This document shows, piece by piece, positions 16,799-26,120 of a DNA stretch of 64,000 nt. How positions within the stretch are numbered: position 1 is the stretch's first letter; each line of letters starts with the position of its first letter. A program made the translations under genes and the position numbers. Source of the stretch: Litoreibacter janthinus (lineage in GTDB: Bacteria > Pseudomonadota > Alphaproteobacteria > Rhodobacterales > Rhodobacteraceae); contig NZ_FOYO01000003.1 of the NCBI RefSeq assembly GCF_900111945.1, forward strand, positions 9,158 through 73,157, given 5' to 3'. Under the pieces are notes generated by a model. That model searched no databases. It was not told the DNA's origin and was given only the letters and a program-made list of their open reading frames with translations.

Positions 16799-19561
16799 TT
16801 ACGAGAACTGATACTCGAATGCGCCGTCTTTCAGCGTGACTTCCACAGCTTTGATTTCCTCACCGGCTACCATTTTGGAGAGAACTTCGCGCGACAGGTC
16901 GGGCAGGATCGAGTTGGTGATAATATTGTCGACCATCCGGCCACCGGAATCGGGGTCGCGGCATTGATCGACGATATGCGCGATGACGTCGTCGGCATAG
17001 GTCATGGTCGCGTTGTGGTTGGTCTTCATCCGTTTCACGATAGAGCCGAGCTTCAGCTTGGTGATGCCGGTCAGCACCTCGCCCGACAGTGGGAAATACG
17101 GAATGTTGACGATCCGGCCCAAAAGCGCGGGCGGGAAGACGGATTGCAACGCAGGCTTCATCGCTTCTTCTAATGCGCCGAGATCGGGGTTGGACTGACC
17201 GCTATCGGCCACATCCATGATTGCGTCGGTGCCGACATTCGAAGTCAACAGAATCAAGGTGTTTTTGAAGTCGATAGATCGGCCTGTGCCATCTTCCATA
17301 ATGCCCTTGTCGAACACTTGGAAGAACAGCTCGTGCACATCAGAGTGGGCCTTCTCAACCTCGTCCAGCAGCACCACCGAATAGGGTTTGCGGCGCACGG
17401 CCTCGGTCAGGCGACCGCCTTCGCCATAGCCCACATAACCCGGAGGCGCCCCTTTCAGCAGCGATACGGAATGCGCTTCTTGGAACTCCGACATGTTAAT
17501 GGTGATGATATTTTGCTCACCGCCATAAAGGCTTTCGGCCAGCGCCAAAGCGGTCTCGGTTTTACCGACACCGGATGGACCACAGAGCATGAATACCCCG
17601 ATCGGCTTGTTCGGGTTGGCCAGTTTGGCGCGGCTGGTTTCGATCCGTTTGGCGATCATTTGCAGCCCGTGGTCCTGACCGATAACGCGTTCTTTCAGGC
17701 GGTCGGCGAGCGTCAGGATCGCCTGCAATTCGTCGGTGACCATGCGGCCCGCCGGAATTCCGGTCCAGTCGGAGATAACACTCGCCACGGCCTGCTCGTC
17801 AACATGCGCGTAAACCATGCGGTCATCGGGATCGCCAGCTTCCAACTCGCTGATCTTTTCGTGTAAAGCAAGGCGCACGGCCTCTGGATCCTCTGCCGCG
17901 GTAGGGATCGGCTCGTCCTCTTCCTCGGGCGGATCAGCGCGGTCGGCAGATGGGATATCCTCGCCTTCTTGCGGCTCTTCATCACCGATCTTGGGTGCAT
18001 CTTCTGGGGTCAGAATCTCTTCGCCCTCGGGTTTCAGATTCTGGCGAAGCTCCAGAATTTCATCCACCAAAACCTTTTCTTTGGCGTATTTCTCTTCGAG
18101 TACCACCAGTTCTTCTTCGGCTTTCGATTTTTCCAGCTTTGCTTCTGCGATGCGATCTTCGTTCTCTTCGCCCAAATCGCGCTGTGCAGTCTTCGCGGCA
18201 ATCTCGGACACCAAAGCGGCAATACCTTCTTTCAGGTCCGCGATGCGCGCAGGCGTAGAGGCTTGGCTAATCGCCACACGCGCGCAAGCGGTATCGAGCA
18301 ACGACACAGCTTTGTCCGGAAGTTGGCGGGACGGGATGTATCGGTGCGACAGGGACACGGCAGCGACAATCGCCTCGTCCGAAATTCGAACGCCGTGGTG
18401 GGCTTCCATCGGCCCCATAATGCCACGCATCATGTAGCAGCATTGCTCGACGCCGGGTTCTTCCACATTCACCGGTTGGAAGCGGCGGGTCAGGGCAGGG
18501 TCTTTTTCGAAGTGGGTGCGGTATTCAGCAAAAGTGGTCGCACCAATAGTCCGAAGCGTGCCACGCGCAAGAGCCGGTTTCAGCAGGTTCGCCGCATCAC
18601 CTGTACCAGCCGCGCCACCTGCACCAATCAGGGTGTGGGCTTCGTCGATGAACAGAATGATCGGGGTCGGGGAGGCTTGCACTTGGTCGATGACTGACCG
18701 CAAGCGTTGCTCAAACTCACCCTTCATGGAAGCGCCCGCCTGCATCAAGCCGATATCCAGCGAATGCAGTTTGGTACCGCGCAGCTTTGGCGGAACATCG
18801 CCCGACGCGAGACGTTGCGCGAAGCCTTCGACGACAGCTGTTTTGCCGACGCCCGCTTCGCCTGTCAGGATCGGGTTATTCTGACGCCGACGCAGCAGCA
18901 CGTCGATGATCTGGCGGATTTCTTCGTCGCGACCAACGATCGGGTCCATCTTGCCCGATGCGGCATCTGCGGTCATGTCGATGGAAAAGCGATCCAGCGC
19001 GGTTGTGCCGCCGCCGCCAGCTTGGCCAGCCGCGCCGCCTTGGGGTGCAACAAGGCCCGAGCCATCCATCGGGCGCATGTCTTCTTCGTCGGATTCGGCC
19101 CACGCCGAGCGCGCTTCGGACACCAAGGATTCAACATTGAGCTTCTGGAACACTGGCGAGCATTGGAAGAGTGCGCGCTTCAAGTCGTTTGACTTCAGGC
19201 AAGCCACAAGCGCGTGGCCGGTGCGAATTTGCGTCTCCGAGAACAGCAGCGTCGCGTAGTGCCAGCCACGATCCAAAAGATCAGTAACCTGATCGGAGAT
19301 TGACGGCATCTCGGTCGCGTTCTTGCGCATCCCATCGATGATTGCGCCTAGATCCTTGAGCACCTGTCCGCGGTCCAACTTGAAGTGGTTCAGCGTTTTG
19401 GAGATGTCGGAGTTCTTGTTGGACACCACATGGAACAGCCAATGGGCCAGTTCTACATGTCGGTTGCCCTCGCCTTTGGCATGGCGCAGCGATTGAACGA
19501 ACGCGTCGTAGCCAACCCGGTTGAGTTTACCGGCTACGGTTTCCATTGAAATGTCACTCAT
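16799..19561 (-). CDS. clpV: ClpV (TssH), T6SS sheath-disassembly AAA+ ATPase
   Basis: The 920-aa protein has the ClpV layout: N-domain (1-150), first AAA domain with Walker A GEAGVGKTA, coiled-coil middle region, second AAA domain with Walker A GPSGVGKTE and Walker B VVLLDEVEKAHSD, and a C-terminal small domain. ClpV binds and unfolds contracted TssB/TssC sheath so it can be reused. The start ATG at 19561 (MSDISMETVAGKLN) lies 31 bp after tssG and follows a purine-rich site; the open frame up to 19777 overlaps tssG and was rejected. An unusual acidic insertion (about residues 510-564, with EEPQEGEDIP and PPEEEDEPIP) sits between the middle region and the second AAA domain. It is the last gene of the structural operon. 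Confidence 0.96.
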   Translation of the reverse strand: MSDISMETVAGKLNRVGYDAFVQSLRHAKGEGNRHVELAHWLFHVVSNKNSDISKTLNHFKLDRGQVLKDLGAIIDGMRKNATEMPSISDQVTDLLDRGWHYATLLFSETQIRTGHALVACLKSNDLKRALFQCSPVFQKLNVESLVSEARSAWAESDEEDMRPMDGSGLVAPQGGAAGQAGGGGTTALDRFSIDMTADAASGKMDPIVGRDEEIRQIIDVLLRRRQNNPILTGEAGVGKTAVVEGFAQRLASGDVPPKLRGTKLHSLDIGLMQAGASMKGEFEQRLRSVIDQVQASPTPIILFIDEAHTLIGAGGAAGTGDAANLLKPALARGTLRTIGATTFAEYRTHFEKDPALTRRFQPVNVEEPGVEQCCYMMRGIMGPMEAHHGVRISDEAIVAAVSLSHRYIPSRQLPDKAVSLLDTACARVAISQASTPARIADLKEGIAALVSEIAAKTAQRDLGEENEDRIAEAKLEKSKAEEELVVLEEKYAKEKVLVDEILELRQNLKPEGEEILTPEDAPKIGDEEPQEGEDIPSADRADPPEEEDEPIPTAAEDPEAVRLALHEKISELEAGDPDDRMVYAHVDEQAVASVISDWTGIPAGRMVTDELQAILTLADRLKERVIGQDHGLQMIAKRIETSRAKLANPNKPIGVFMLCGPSGVGKTETALALAESLYGGEQNIITINMSEFQEAHSVSLLKGAPPGYVGYGEGGRLTEAVRRKPYSVVLLDEVEKAHSDVHELFFQVFDKGIMEDGTGRSIDFKNTLILLTSNVGTDAIMDVADSGQSNPDLGALEEAMKPALQSVFPPALLGRIVNIPYFPLSGEVLTGITKLKLGSIVKRMKTNHNATMTYADDVIAHIVDQCRDPDSGGRMVDNIITNSILPDLSREVLSKMVAGEEIKAVEVTLKDGAFEYQFS

Positions 19562-19592
19562 ACTTTTATCCCCGCTGTAGGTAATTGTTTTT

Positions 19593-20684
19593 TCATGCCA
19601 CAGCCTTTGCCGGTGCACGGTCTGTTGAGAATTGAGCCGCCTGAACATAGCGGCGACGTTCGTTTTCTTTTGGTTTCTCCGGGTTGATCCACCCTGTCCA
19701 GCCAAGCGCTGTTTGCTGGCCAAGCACCGCTGCGGGCACCTCGTCGGCGGGCAGGGACAAGGACACATCAACCTCAATGGTCACACCCAGATACCACATG
19801 ACAATGTCAGTGAGCCGGGTGAACCCGTCGCCGCCGGGCAGATAGCTGCGATACTGATCCAGGCTTTCGGTGCGCACGTGAATGCAGATTTTCTCGTTCA
19901 CCGCAGGCACGCGGCTTCCCAAATGCACGTTCTGCCCCAAATGGCTGCCGCCAAGACCGACGCGAGTCAGGTCTTGCGGCTCGAAGCTCATCCAGCTTGG
20001 CACATGCTCTTCAATCTCGACATGGACCTTCAACAGAAGCTCCAGCATCTGGCGCAGGCGAACGGCGGATTTGATCCGACCCGAGAATAGCGCGATCAGC
20101 GGCAGCTTGGCGACATCTGGAATATGGTCGCGGTTCTGGAAGGCGGGGGTACCAAGGCCTGCGAGCGACCCGACATAGGCTTGGAACCGGTCGCCCTTGG
20201 GGTGGTCGAACTGCGCGATCGGCCGCGCGTCTGCCCATGCCCGATAGAACAGCTGCAAGAAGCGGTTTGCAAACAAATCGGTAAACCGGGCAAAGCTGGG
20301 GTCGCGCGCGTTTAGCCAGCCATGAACTTCGGCCGTGGTGTTGAGTGGCAACGCGCCTTGGGGGCCGTAGAAGCCCAGAAATCTCGTGTTAAGCCGTCCT
20401 GCACGCCCACCGGGTTTTTCCTCGAACGCGGTGATGTTAGAGGCAGGGAAATCCATAAACGGGTCCTGGCCGAGGGAAACGACTTCTTCCTTGATGGTCG
20501 CGTTTTGCCCGATGCGGGGCTTGTCGGGGTAGGTCCGCTCCATCTCCCGCAGAGTTGCCAAGAACCCGAAGCGCCAAGGGGTCGCTTTCAACATCGCGCG
20601 ATGGGATAATCCCTGAAGATCCTTTGCCTTCGGCGCAGGCGGCCCCATCATCTGGGGCTTTTTCTTCTTGGGGATTTTCGTCAT
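19593..20684 (-). CDS. tssG: TssG (ImpH/VasB), T6SS baseplate subunit
   Basis: A 363-aa protein of the TssG family, of usual length. Typical segments are ATPWRFGFLATLREMERTYP near the N-terminus, EVHGWLNARDPSFARFTDLF, and GDGFTRLTDIVMWYLGVTIE near the C-terminus. TssG joins TssE, TssF, TssK and VgrG in the baseplate wedge. The start overlaps the tssF stop by 4 bp, indicating translational coupling and near-equal production of the two wedge proteins. Confidence 0.93.
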   Translation of the reverse strand: MTKIPKKKKPQMMGPPAPKAKDLQGLSHRAMLKATPWRFGFLATLREMERTYPDKPRIGQNATIKEEVVSLGQDPFMDFPASNITAFEEKPGGRAGRLNTRFLGFYGPQGALPLNTTAEVHGWLNARDPSFARFTDLFANRFLQLFYRAWADARPIAQFDHPKGDRFQAYVGSLAGLGTPAFQNRDHIPDVAKLPLIALFSGRIKSAVRLRQMLELLLKVHVEIEEHVPSWMSFEPQDLTRVGLGGSHLGQNVHLGSRVPAVNEKICIHVRTESLDQYRSYLPGGDGFTRLTDIVMWYLGVTIEVDVSLSLPADEVPAAVLGQQTALGWTGWINPEKPKENERRRYVQAAQFSTDRAPAKAVA

Positions 20685-22615
20685 AGCAGCGGGCCGGAAC
20701 CGGAGCGCGGTGGCCAGACTTTCACCTCGCCACGTTGCTGCGAAACAATGACCGTCTGGGTAAAGCTGTTGATGGCGGAATAGTCGGCAAAGAAGCGATC
20801 CAAAATAGCGCCAAGGAACATGATGCCAGACCCTTCGTAGCCGCGCTCGTCAAAGGTCACCCGCACTTCGATGCCGCGTGCGGCGTGGAAGCCTCCGTCG
20901 CGTTTGACAGAGCGCACCACAGGCCGCGTTTCGATCCCCTTAATCGCTTGAAGCTGCTTTTCTGTCACCTTGTTGGTCAGGTCGGCAAACAATGACAGCA
21001 TTTCCCGCAGACCTGCAGCATGATCTCGGCTGCCTCGATCAGACAGGCCGAACTGGTTCAACGACAAATGGCTAACCAGCCGCCAATACACGTCGCCTGA
21101 CCGTGTCCGGTGCGGCGCGTCGCTTTCAAGCTCCGCGACAGCTTCGCGCGGCGCAGTCGGCCCTGCGATACAGCTAAGATTAACCGTCAGGTCGTCATTC
21201 AGATTAAAGTCTGTGCCCTTTTGGTTCAGTGGCAAATATTCCGGCAAATGCCTGTTGGAGCATAGAGCTTTCACTTGGAGGCGTCGCACGCGCTTGTCGT
21301 CGTCCAGGCCCTCCGGCTCGTAGATCGAGATGAACGTCTCGGTGCCTTTGTAATTGTGCTGGACGCCAAACCGCCGCTCATTCGGGGTCAAACGACGCTC
21401 CTTGCGGCGGTAGGTATAGTAGAGAGCTTCGCGCGGATTTATCTGTTCCGCCGGAACACCATAAAGCGGATGAACCGGCACCTTGGTTTGAACACCGGCG
21501 TAATAAGCAAAAACGTCGGTGATCCGATGAACCTCGTAATGCGAAGACGGGCTGCTGTCGGGTGTCACGATATATTCGTGGCGCAGCGGGTCCACTTTCA
21601 CTTGCGAGGAGTTCTCCTCAAACAGATTAACCGCGGGCACGGCGAACAGGGCAAAATGCTGCGGGCCAACGCGGGACGGCAGGGATGGCTTGACGGTGTT
21701 CAGCTCGATGATCAGATCGAACTCGCTGGCAGCAATGCGTTTCAGCGCTTTGTTGATGCCTGCCAGTCGGAAGCCGATGAACTTTTGGGGGAACAGGAAT
21801 GCCTCGCGCAGCGTCGTGTAGCCACGGAACACGCGGATGTCTTCGGGGAACAGCGCCTCGTCGTCGTCGAAGCCGATCTGCTCTATTATGTTCGGCTCTA
21901 ACCGGATGAAGGCTGGATCACCGTTGCTGTCGAGATACCGTAGCGTGATCCGGTTCACGTGGCAGAAGAGCTGTTCGTATAGGGAAAGGGTTTCGCCAAG
22001 ATCGCCCATTAGATGGATCGGTAAACGGTCCAGCTCCAGATCAGACATGGGGCCTTCCGGCTTGTCAGGATTGTCCATCGACGGGCGCATAAAGCTGAGC
22101 TTCAGCCCGCCCGCCGTGCCGGGTGCCACATCAAACCCAAGCGCCTGCAACGGGGCAGGGCCGTCTAGATAAGCAGCGTTGGTGATCTTCAGCGGCCACA
22201 GCTCCAGCGGTGCCGACAGGCGGAACCGTGCGGAAATACGCTTTTCGCGGTCTACATAACGCGCGTCCATGTAAGAGCCCGCAGGAAAGGACATGCCCTC
22301 CAGAAGCTCCTGATTGTCATAGGGGGGCTGCGCTTGCACCAACATCGCAGATGGCGTTGGGGCTAGCATGTCGGGCAAAAGTTGCTCTAGCAATTCGTTG
22401 GTAAAGCTGCGGAATTCCTGCTGCATCTTCAACTGAACACGCGCTGCCATAAACGCGGTGCCTTCCAACAGTCCTGCGACCGCCGGGTCCATGTTGTCTT
22501 GCACCAGCCCGCCCAATCGCTCGGCAATGCCGGGATAGTCCGCTGCGAATTCTTGGCTGCGTTCGTAGAGCAATGCCAACTCGCGCTCATAGGCGTCTAG
22601 AAAGGCCTTTTTCAT
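20681..22615 (-). CDS. tssF: TssF (ImpG/VasA), T6SS baseplate subunit
   Basis: A 644-aa protein starting KKAFLDAYERELALLYERSQ, the standard start of TssF. It continues with EFAADYPGIAERLGG and a C-terminal region ending in ARGIEVRVTFDERGYEGSG and FLGAILDRFFADYSAINSFT, all family signatures. TssF is the main component of the baseplate wedge and contacts TssG and TssE. The gene overlaps both neighbours by 4 bp (tssE upstream, tssG downstream), so the three are translated as a coupled unit. Confidence 0.95.
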   Translation of the reverse strand: MKKAFLDAYERELALLYERSQEFAADYPGIAERLGGLVQDNMDPAVAGLLEGTAFMAARVQLKMQQEFRSFTNELLEQLLPDMLAPTPSAMLVQAQPPYDNQELLEGMSFPAGSYMDARYVDREKRISARFRLSAPLELWPLKITNAAYLDGPAPLQALGFDVAPGTAGGLKLSFMRPSMDNPDKPEGPMSDLELDRLPIHLMGDLGETLSLYEQLFCHVNRITLRYLDSNGDPAFIRLEPNIIEQIGFDDDEALFPEDIRVFRGYTTLREAFLFPQKFIGFRLAGINKALKRIAASEFDLIIELNTVKPSLPSRVGPQHFALFAVPAVNLFEENSSQVKVDPLRHEYIVTPDSSPSSHYEVHRITDVFAYYAGVQTKVPVHPLYGVPAEQINPREALYYTYRRKERRLTPNERRFGVQHNYKGTETFISIYEPEGLDDDKRVRRLQVKALCSNRHLPEYLPLNQKGTDFNLNDDLTVNLSCIAGPTAPREAVAELESDAPHRTRSGDVYWRLVSHLSLNQFGLSDRGSRDHAAGLREMLSLFADLTNKVTEKQLQAIKGIETRPVVRSVKRDGGFHAARGIEVRVTFDERGYEGSGIMFLGAILDRFFADYSAINSFTQTVIVSQQRGEVKVWPPRSGSGPLL

Positions 22616-23187
22616 CGGTTGACCTTCAGGTTGGCGAGGTTGACCTTGCCCCCGCCCACATCAATTTCGGCGACGAACTCCAAAGGAACGTCCACCGGAT
22701 TGGCGGCGAGGTCGGCGGAAATATCGAATGCCAGCTTCTGGCTCAGATCCTTGTCCTGCTGGCGCATGACGACTTCGATAGAGTCAGGGATCAGGCGAGG
22801 CTCGTGGTCAATCAGCGCTTGGCGCAAACGGCGCTCCAGATGGCCACGGTTTTCGGAGTTCGAAGACATGTTGGCCATGTCGTCCATGCCGAAGTTCAAC
22901 ACAGATTTCGCCACGTGCTTGTGCTTGCTGACGTCCAGCGCAGCGTCAAGCCGGATCGTGTGCATCAGGTTGGCAAGATCCTCGTTGAGATGGGCTTTCA
23001 AAGAGCCTTGATCGGCCCCGTGCCGCCGCTGGATTGTCCGTTGGTTTATCTCGCGCTCACCCTCTTTGTAGCTGGCCCCGTCCGACGTCGCGTCTTTCTT
23101 GCGCGCCGCCTCACGGAAGACGTGCATCAAGGAAATCTGGTTCTGTTGACCAAGTTTGCGATTGGATTTGGGCGGTGAGGTCTTCAT
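22612..23187 (-). CDS. tssE: TssE (ImpF), gp25-like T6SS baseplate subunit
   Basis: A 191-aa protein with the gp25-like domain: HLERRLRQALIDHEPRLIPD and a C-terminal PVDVPLEFVAEIDVGGGKVN. TssE nucleates sheath assembly at the baseplate. A GTG start at 23199 would add four residues; the ATG at 23187 was chosen because neither has a strong ribosome site and ATG is the commoner choice. The N-terminal extension of about 60 residues before the gp25 core is charged. The stop overlaps the tssF start by 4 bp. Confidence 0.9.
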   Translation of the reverse strand: MKTSPPKSNRKLGQQNQISLMHVFREAARKKDATSDGASYKEGEREINQRTIQRRHGADQGSLKAHLNEDLANLMHTIRLDAALDVSKHKHVAKSVLNFGMDDMANMSSNSENRGHLERRLRQALIDHEPRLIPDSIEVVMRQQDKDLSQKLAFDISADLAANPVDVPLEFVAEIDVGGGKVNLANLKVNR

Positions 23188-23292
23188 CAGGCGGGTCACA
23201 CTCTGGCGATGTTCGGGTCAGACCATCGCCCGGAGGGAAACGCGGCGGGATGCGAGGCAGCATGTCTCGGGCTGCGGTCCGGAAGGGGGGAT

Positions 23293-23318
23293 GGGGGCGC
23301 CGAGAACCGGCGCACCCC
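23293..23318 (-). terminator. GC-rich hairpin between hcp and tssE
   Basis: GGGGGCGCCG (23293-23302) and CGGCGCACCCC (ending 23318) form a strong stem with one bulge and an AGAA-type loop. No T-run follows. It lies in the 163-bp gap downstream of hcp and may partly terminate, or protect the 3' end of, the hcp message so that Hcp is made in excess over the baseplate proteins. Confidence 0.45.
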
Positions 23319-23350
23319 GTTGTCTTGAGAGAATAAAACGCGTCCGCGGC

Positions 23351-23860
23351 TTAAGCCGGTTTGACGGTGCCGTTCCACTCTTTGTTTTCTGCAATGTCCC
23401 AACCAGCGTTGGTTGTACCAGCGTCTGCACCTTTGTCGTCCTGCATCGTGTATTCGATGTTGAAGCGACGGAAGTTCAGGGTCAGGGACTCTTCAATACG
23501 GTCCAGACCGTCTTTGGAACCACCGGTGGTGTAGGACGATACGATGATCATTTCCATGTGCAGCTTGAAGTACTCAACAGGCGCATCGCCACCGGACTTA
23601 CGAACGGTCAGCAGGCCAGCGTCGATGTGCTTACCAGAGGTACATTTCTTGATCAGGTCGTTGGAGGACTGGTCAACATATTTGATGATGTTGATGTCCT
23701 GAACGTCGACTTTACCGCCGCCGCCGCCGCCGCCCATGTGGGTGGTGCCGGATTGGGACATGCCCAGACCCCAGTTCAAGACATCGATCTCTTGCTTGTG
23801 TGCGGAGTCCTGGGACTCGCCTTTGATGTTCGACAGTTTCAGAAAAATATCGACAGCCAT
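23351..23860 (-). CDS. hcp: Hcp (TssD), T6SS inner-tube protein
   Basis: A 169-aa protein starting MAVDIFLKLSNIKGESQD, the standard Hcp start, with VLNWGLGMSQSGTTHMGGGG, FKLHMEMIIVSSYTTGGS and ESLTLNFRRFNIEYTMQD as further family motifs. Hexamers stack into the tube fired by the sheath and can also carry effectors. A strong ribosome site (AAGGAGA) precedes the ATG, which fits high expression. It lies 54 bp downstream of tssC and is followed by a hairpin. Confidence 0.96.
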   Translation of the reverse strand: MAVDIFLKLSNIKGESQDSAHKQEIDVLNWGLGMSQSGTTHMGGGGGGGKVDVQDINIIKYVDQSSNDLIKKCTSGKHIDAGLLTVRKSGGDAPVEYFKLHMEMIIVSSYTTGGSKDGLDRIEESLTLNFRRFNIEYTMQDDKGADAGTTNAGWDIAENKEWNGTVKPA

Positions 23861-23914
23861 GTGTCTTCTCCTTGGTTACAATAAATCGGTAAGAAATTTC
23901 GCTAATGAAATTGT

Positions 23915-25405
23915 TTATTTCCCACCGGGTAGTTTGGATACGAGGCTCATCCCGATATCCATTCCTTCCATTTGGAAGTGCGGTTTGAGGAAGAATTTGC
24001 CCATGTAGTAGCCGGGGTTTTCTTCGTCCTCGATGACTTTAACCGTTGCCCCGGCCAGCGGCTTGAGGGCCTTTTCAGCCTCGCTCGCCTCGTCGGGGTT
24101 CAGGTGAACATATTTCATGATCCAGCTTTGCAGCTCACGCTCGATCTGGTCGCGGGAGCGGGACATGCCGATCTGGTCGCGAACCATGCATTTCAGGTAG
24201 TGGCTGAAACGCGAGACCGCAAAGATGTAGGGTAGGCGGGCCGACATGTTGTCGGACGCGGTTGCCTCTTCGTCTTTGTAGACCTTCGGTTTGTAGATCG
24301 ATTGCGCACCAATGAAGGCCGCTTTGTCTGTGTTCTTGCGGTGAACCAGCCCGATCAGACCTGCTTTTGTCAGCTCGCCTTCGCGACGGTCGCTGATTGC
24401 AATCTCGGTTGGGCATTTCAGATCGGTGGACCCGTCGCCGGTGTCGAATGTGTGCGATGGCAGGTTGATCACTTCACCACCGGATTGAACACCACGGATT
24501 TGAACAGTCCAGCCATGCTCTTTATGCGCACGGTTGATGTTTGCGGCCATTGCGTGGGCGGCGTTCATCCAAGCGTATTTGGTGCCTTCATGCCCATCGG
24601 TCTCTTCCTCGAAGTTGAACTCGTCAACAGGAAGGGAATTCTGGCCATAGGGCTCACGCGACAGGACGCGCGGCATGGTCAGACCGATATATCGGGAGTT
24701 CTCAGAGTCACGCAGGGAGTTCCAAGCGGCGTAATCCGGCGTGTCAAACACTGTGGACAGATCGCGCGGGTTGTTCAGCTCGTTCCAGCTGTCCATGCCC
24801 ATCAGCGTCGGAGCAACGGAAGACAGGAACGGCGCCATCGAGGCGGCGGCGATCTTGCCCATGTCGCGCAGCAAACGCACATCGGACGCGGATTGGTCGA
24901 AGTAGAAATCGCCGATCAGGCAGCCATAGGGCTGGCCCCCAAGCTGGCCGAATTCGTGTTCGTAGATTTGCTTGAAGATCGGGGACTGGTCCCATTTCGC
25001 GCCAGGGAAGGAGCGCAGTTCGCGTTCTAGTTCGGCCTTGGACACGTTCATCACGTTGATCTTCAGCGACGCGTCAGTCTCGGAGTTGTTGACCGTGTAG
25101 GCCAGCCCACGCCAAGACGCTTCAAGCTTCTGGAATTCTTCGTGGTGGATAATGGCGTTGACTTGCGCGCTTAACTTTTCGTCGATCGCAGCGATCATCT
25201 GGTCAATGGTGTCAATCACGTCGTCGGAAACAAGATCCTGATCTTGCATCGCAGTCGCCACCAATGTGGTCACCGCGTTTTCAACTTCTTTGGCGGCCAC
25301 GTCGGAACGCGGCTTGAAGTTCTTCTTCAGTACATCGGAAAACTCGTCGAGCTCACTAAGAGCACCACCAGCTTGGGCGCCATCCTGTTGGGCTTCTGTC
25401 GCCAT
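23915..25405 (-). CDS. tssC: TssC (VipB), T6SS sheath large subunit
   Basis: A 496-aa protein with TssC signatures: SWRGLAYTVNNSETDASLKI, LIGDFYFDQSASDVRLLRDM, GLTMPRVLSREPYG, ANINRAHKEHGWTVQIRG and the C-terminal DEENPGYYMGKFFLKPHFQM. TssB and TssC form the contractile sheath around the Hcp tube; ClpV recycles it. The start follows an AAGGGGA ribosome site and lies 61 bp after tssB. Length is normal for the family. Confidence 0.97.
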   Translation of the reverse strand: MATEAQQDGAQAGGALSELDEFSDVLKKNFKPRSDVAAKEVENAVTTLVATAMQDQDLVSDDVIDTIDQMIAAIDEKLSAQVNAIIHHEEFQKLEASWRGLAYTVNNSETDASLKINVMNVSKAELERELRSFPGAKWDQSPIFKQIYEHEFGQLGGQPYGCLIGDFYFDQSASDVRLLRDMGKIAAASMAPFLSSVAPTLMGMDSWNELNNPRDLSTVFDTPDYAAWNSLRDSENSRYIGLTMPRVLSREPYGQNSLPVDEFNFEEETDGHEGTKYAWMNAAHAMAANINRAHKEHGWTVQIRGVQSGGEVINLPSHTFDTGDGSTDLKCPTEIAISDRREGELTKAGLIGLVHRKNTDKAAFIGAQSIYKPKVYKDEEATASDNMSARLPYIFAVSRFSHYLKCMVRDQIGMSRSRDQIERELQSWIMKYVHLNPDEASEAEKALKPLAGATVKVIEDEENPGYYMGKFFLKPHFQMEGMDIGMSLVSKLPGGK

Positions 25406-25466
25406 TATCGTTCCCCTTAATTATTATTCGTCCGCGCGCATCTTTGGCGTGCAGCGTACTGGTATT

Positions 25467-25988
25467 TTACTCTTCGGCGTCGCCGCCATCTTTTGGCGCA
25501 CGTTCAGCCAAGGCAGCCATTAGTTCCGGATCTTCCAGCAGTGCTTTGATCTGGTCCTGAGCCGCGGACTTACCGTTCATGTAGCGTTGCAGGTTCGCCA
25601 GTTGCGTACGGGCTTCCAGCAGCTTGGCAAGTGCAGGCACCTGGCGGGCAATCTCGCCGGGGCTCATGTCTTCCATTTTCTTGAAGTTGAGGTTCACACT
25701 CAACTTGCTCTCCGAGTCAGGTTCGAGGGTATTATCAACCTGCATGGCCAACCCCGGAGCGATCGCGCCCATGAAGTCGTCAAGGCTGTCCTGATCCACC
25801 CGAGTGAACTCACGCTCGGCCACTGGGGCCTTCTCAACTTCGGATGCGTTACCGCTGAGGTCGGACATTACGCCCATCACAAAGGGCAGTTCCACCATCT
25901 TGTCGGATTCGTAGGGATCGGCGTAAGAAATGTTCACCCGAGGTGGGCGGTTGCGTTTAATAAAACCAGTCGCTGAATCTGAGGCCAT
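25467..25988 (-). CDS. tssB: TssB (VipA), T6SS sheath small subunit
   Basis: A 173-aa protein with KRNRPPRVNISYADPYESD near the N-terminus, ELPFVMGVMSDLSGN, and MSPGEIARQVPALAKLLEAR, all typical of TssB. It pairs with TssC in the contractile sheath. A GGGAGAGGGA ribosome site precedes the ATG. The 132-bp gap between it and tssA (26121) could hold an internal promoter. The acidic C-terminal tail (APKDGGDAEE) is not diagnostic. Confidence 0.95.
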   Translation of the reverse strand: MASDSATGFIKRNRPPRVNISYADPYESDKMVELPFVMGVMSDLSGNASEVEKAPVAEREFTRVDQDSLDDFMGAIAPGLAMQVDNTLEPDSESKLSVNLNFKKMEDMSPGEIARQVPALAKLLEARTQLANLQRYMNGKSAAQDQIKALLEDPELMAALAERAPKDGGDAEE

Positions 25989-26120
25989 ATTCCCTCTCCC
26001 TAAATCTACGCAATAAGAAAGCCTTAATCACCTTTTGCTGTCAACGCATTTAGGTGATTTTTCACTCTATCTTCACAATCAATTCTCAAAACACCTGCTG
26101 ATCATACCCACAGGTCAACT

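Noticed and set aside
19562..19777. N-terminal extension of clpV
   Set aside because: It overlaps tssG and adds a sequence unlike ClpV; MSDISMETVAG at 19561 is the family start.
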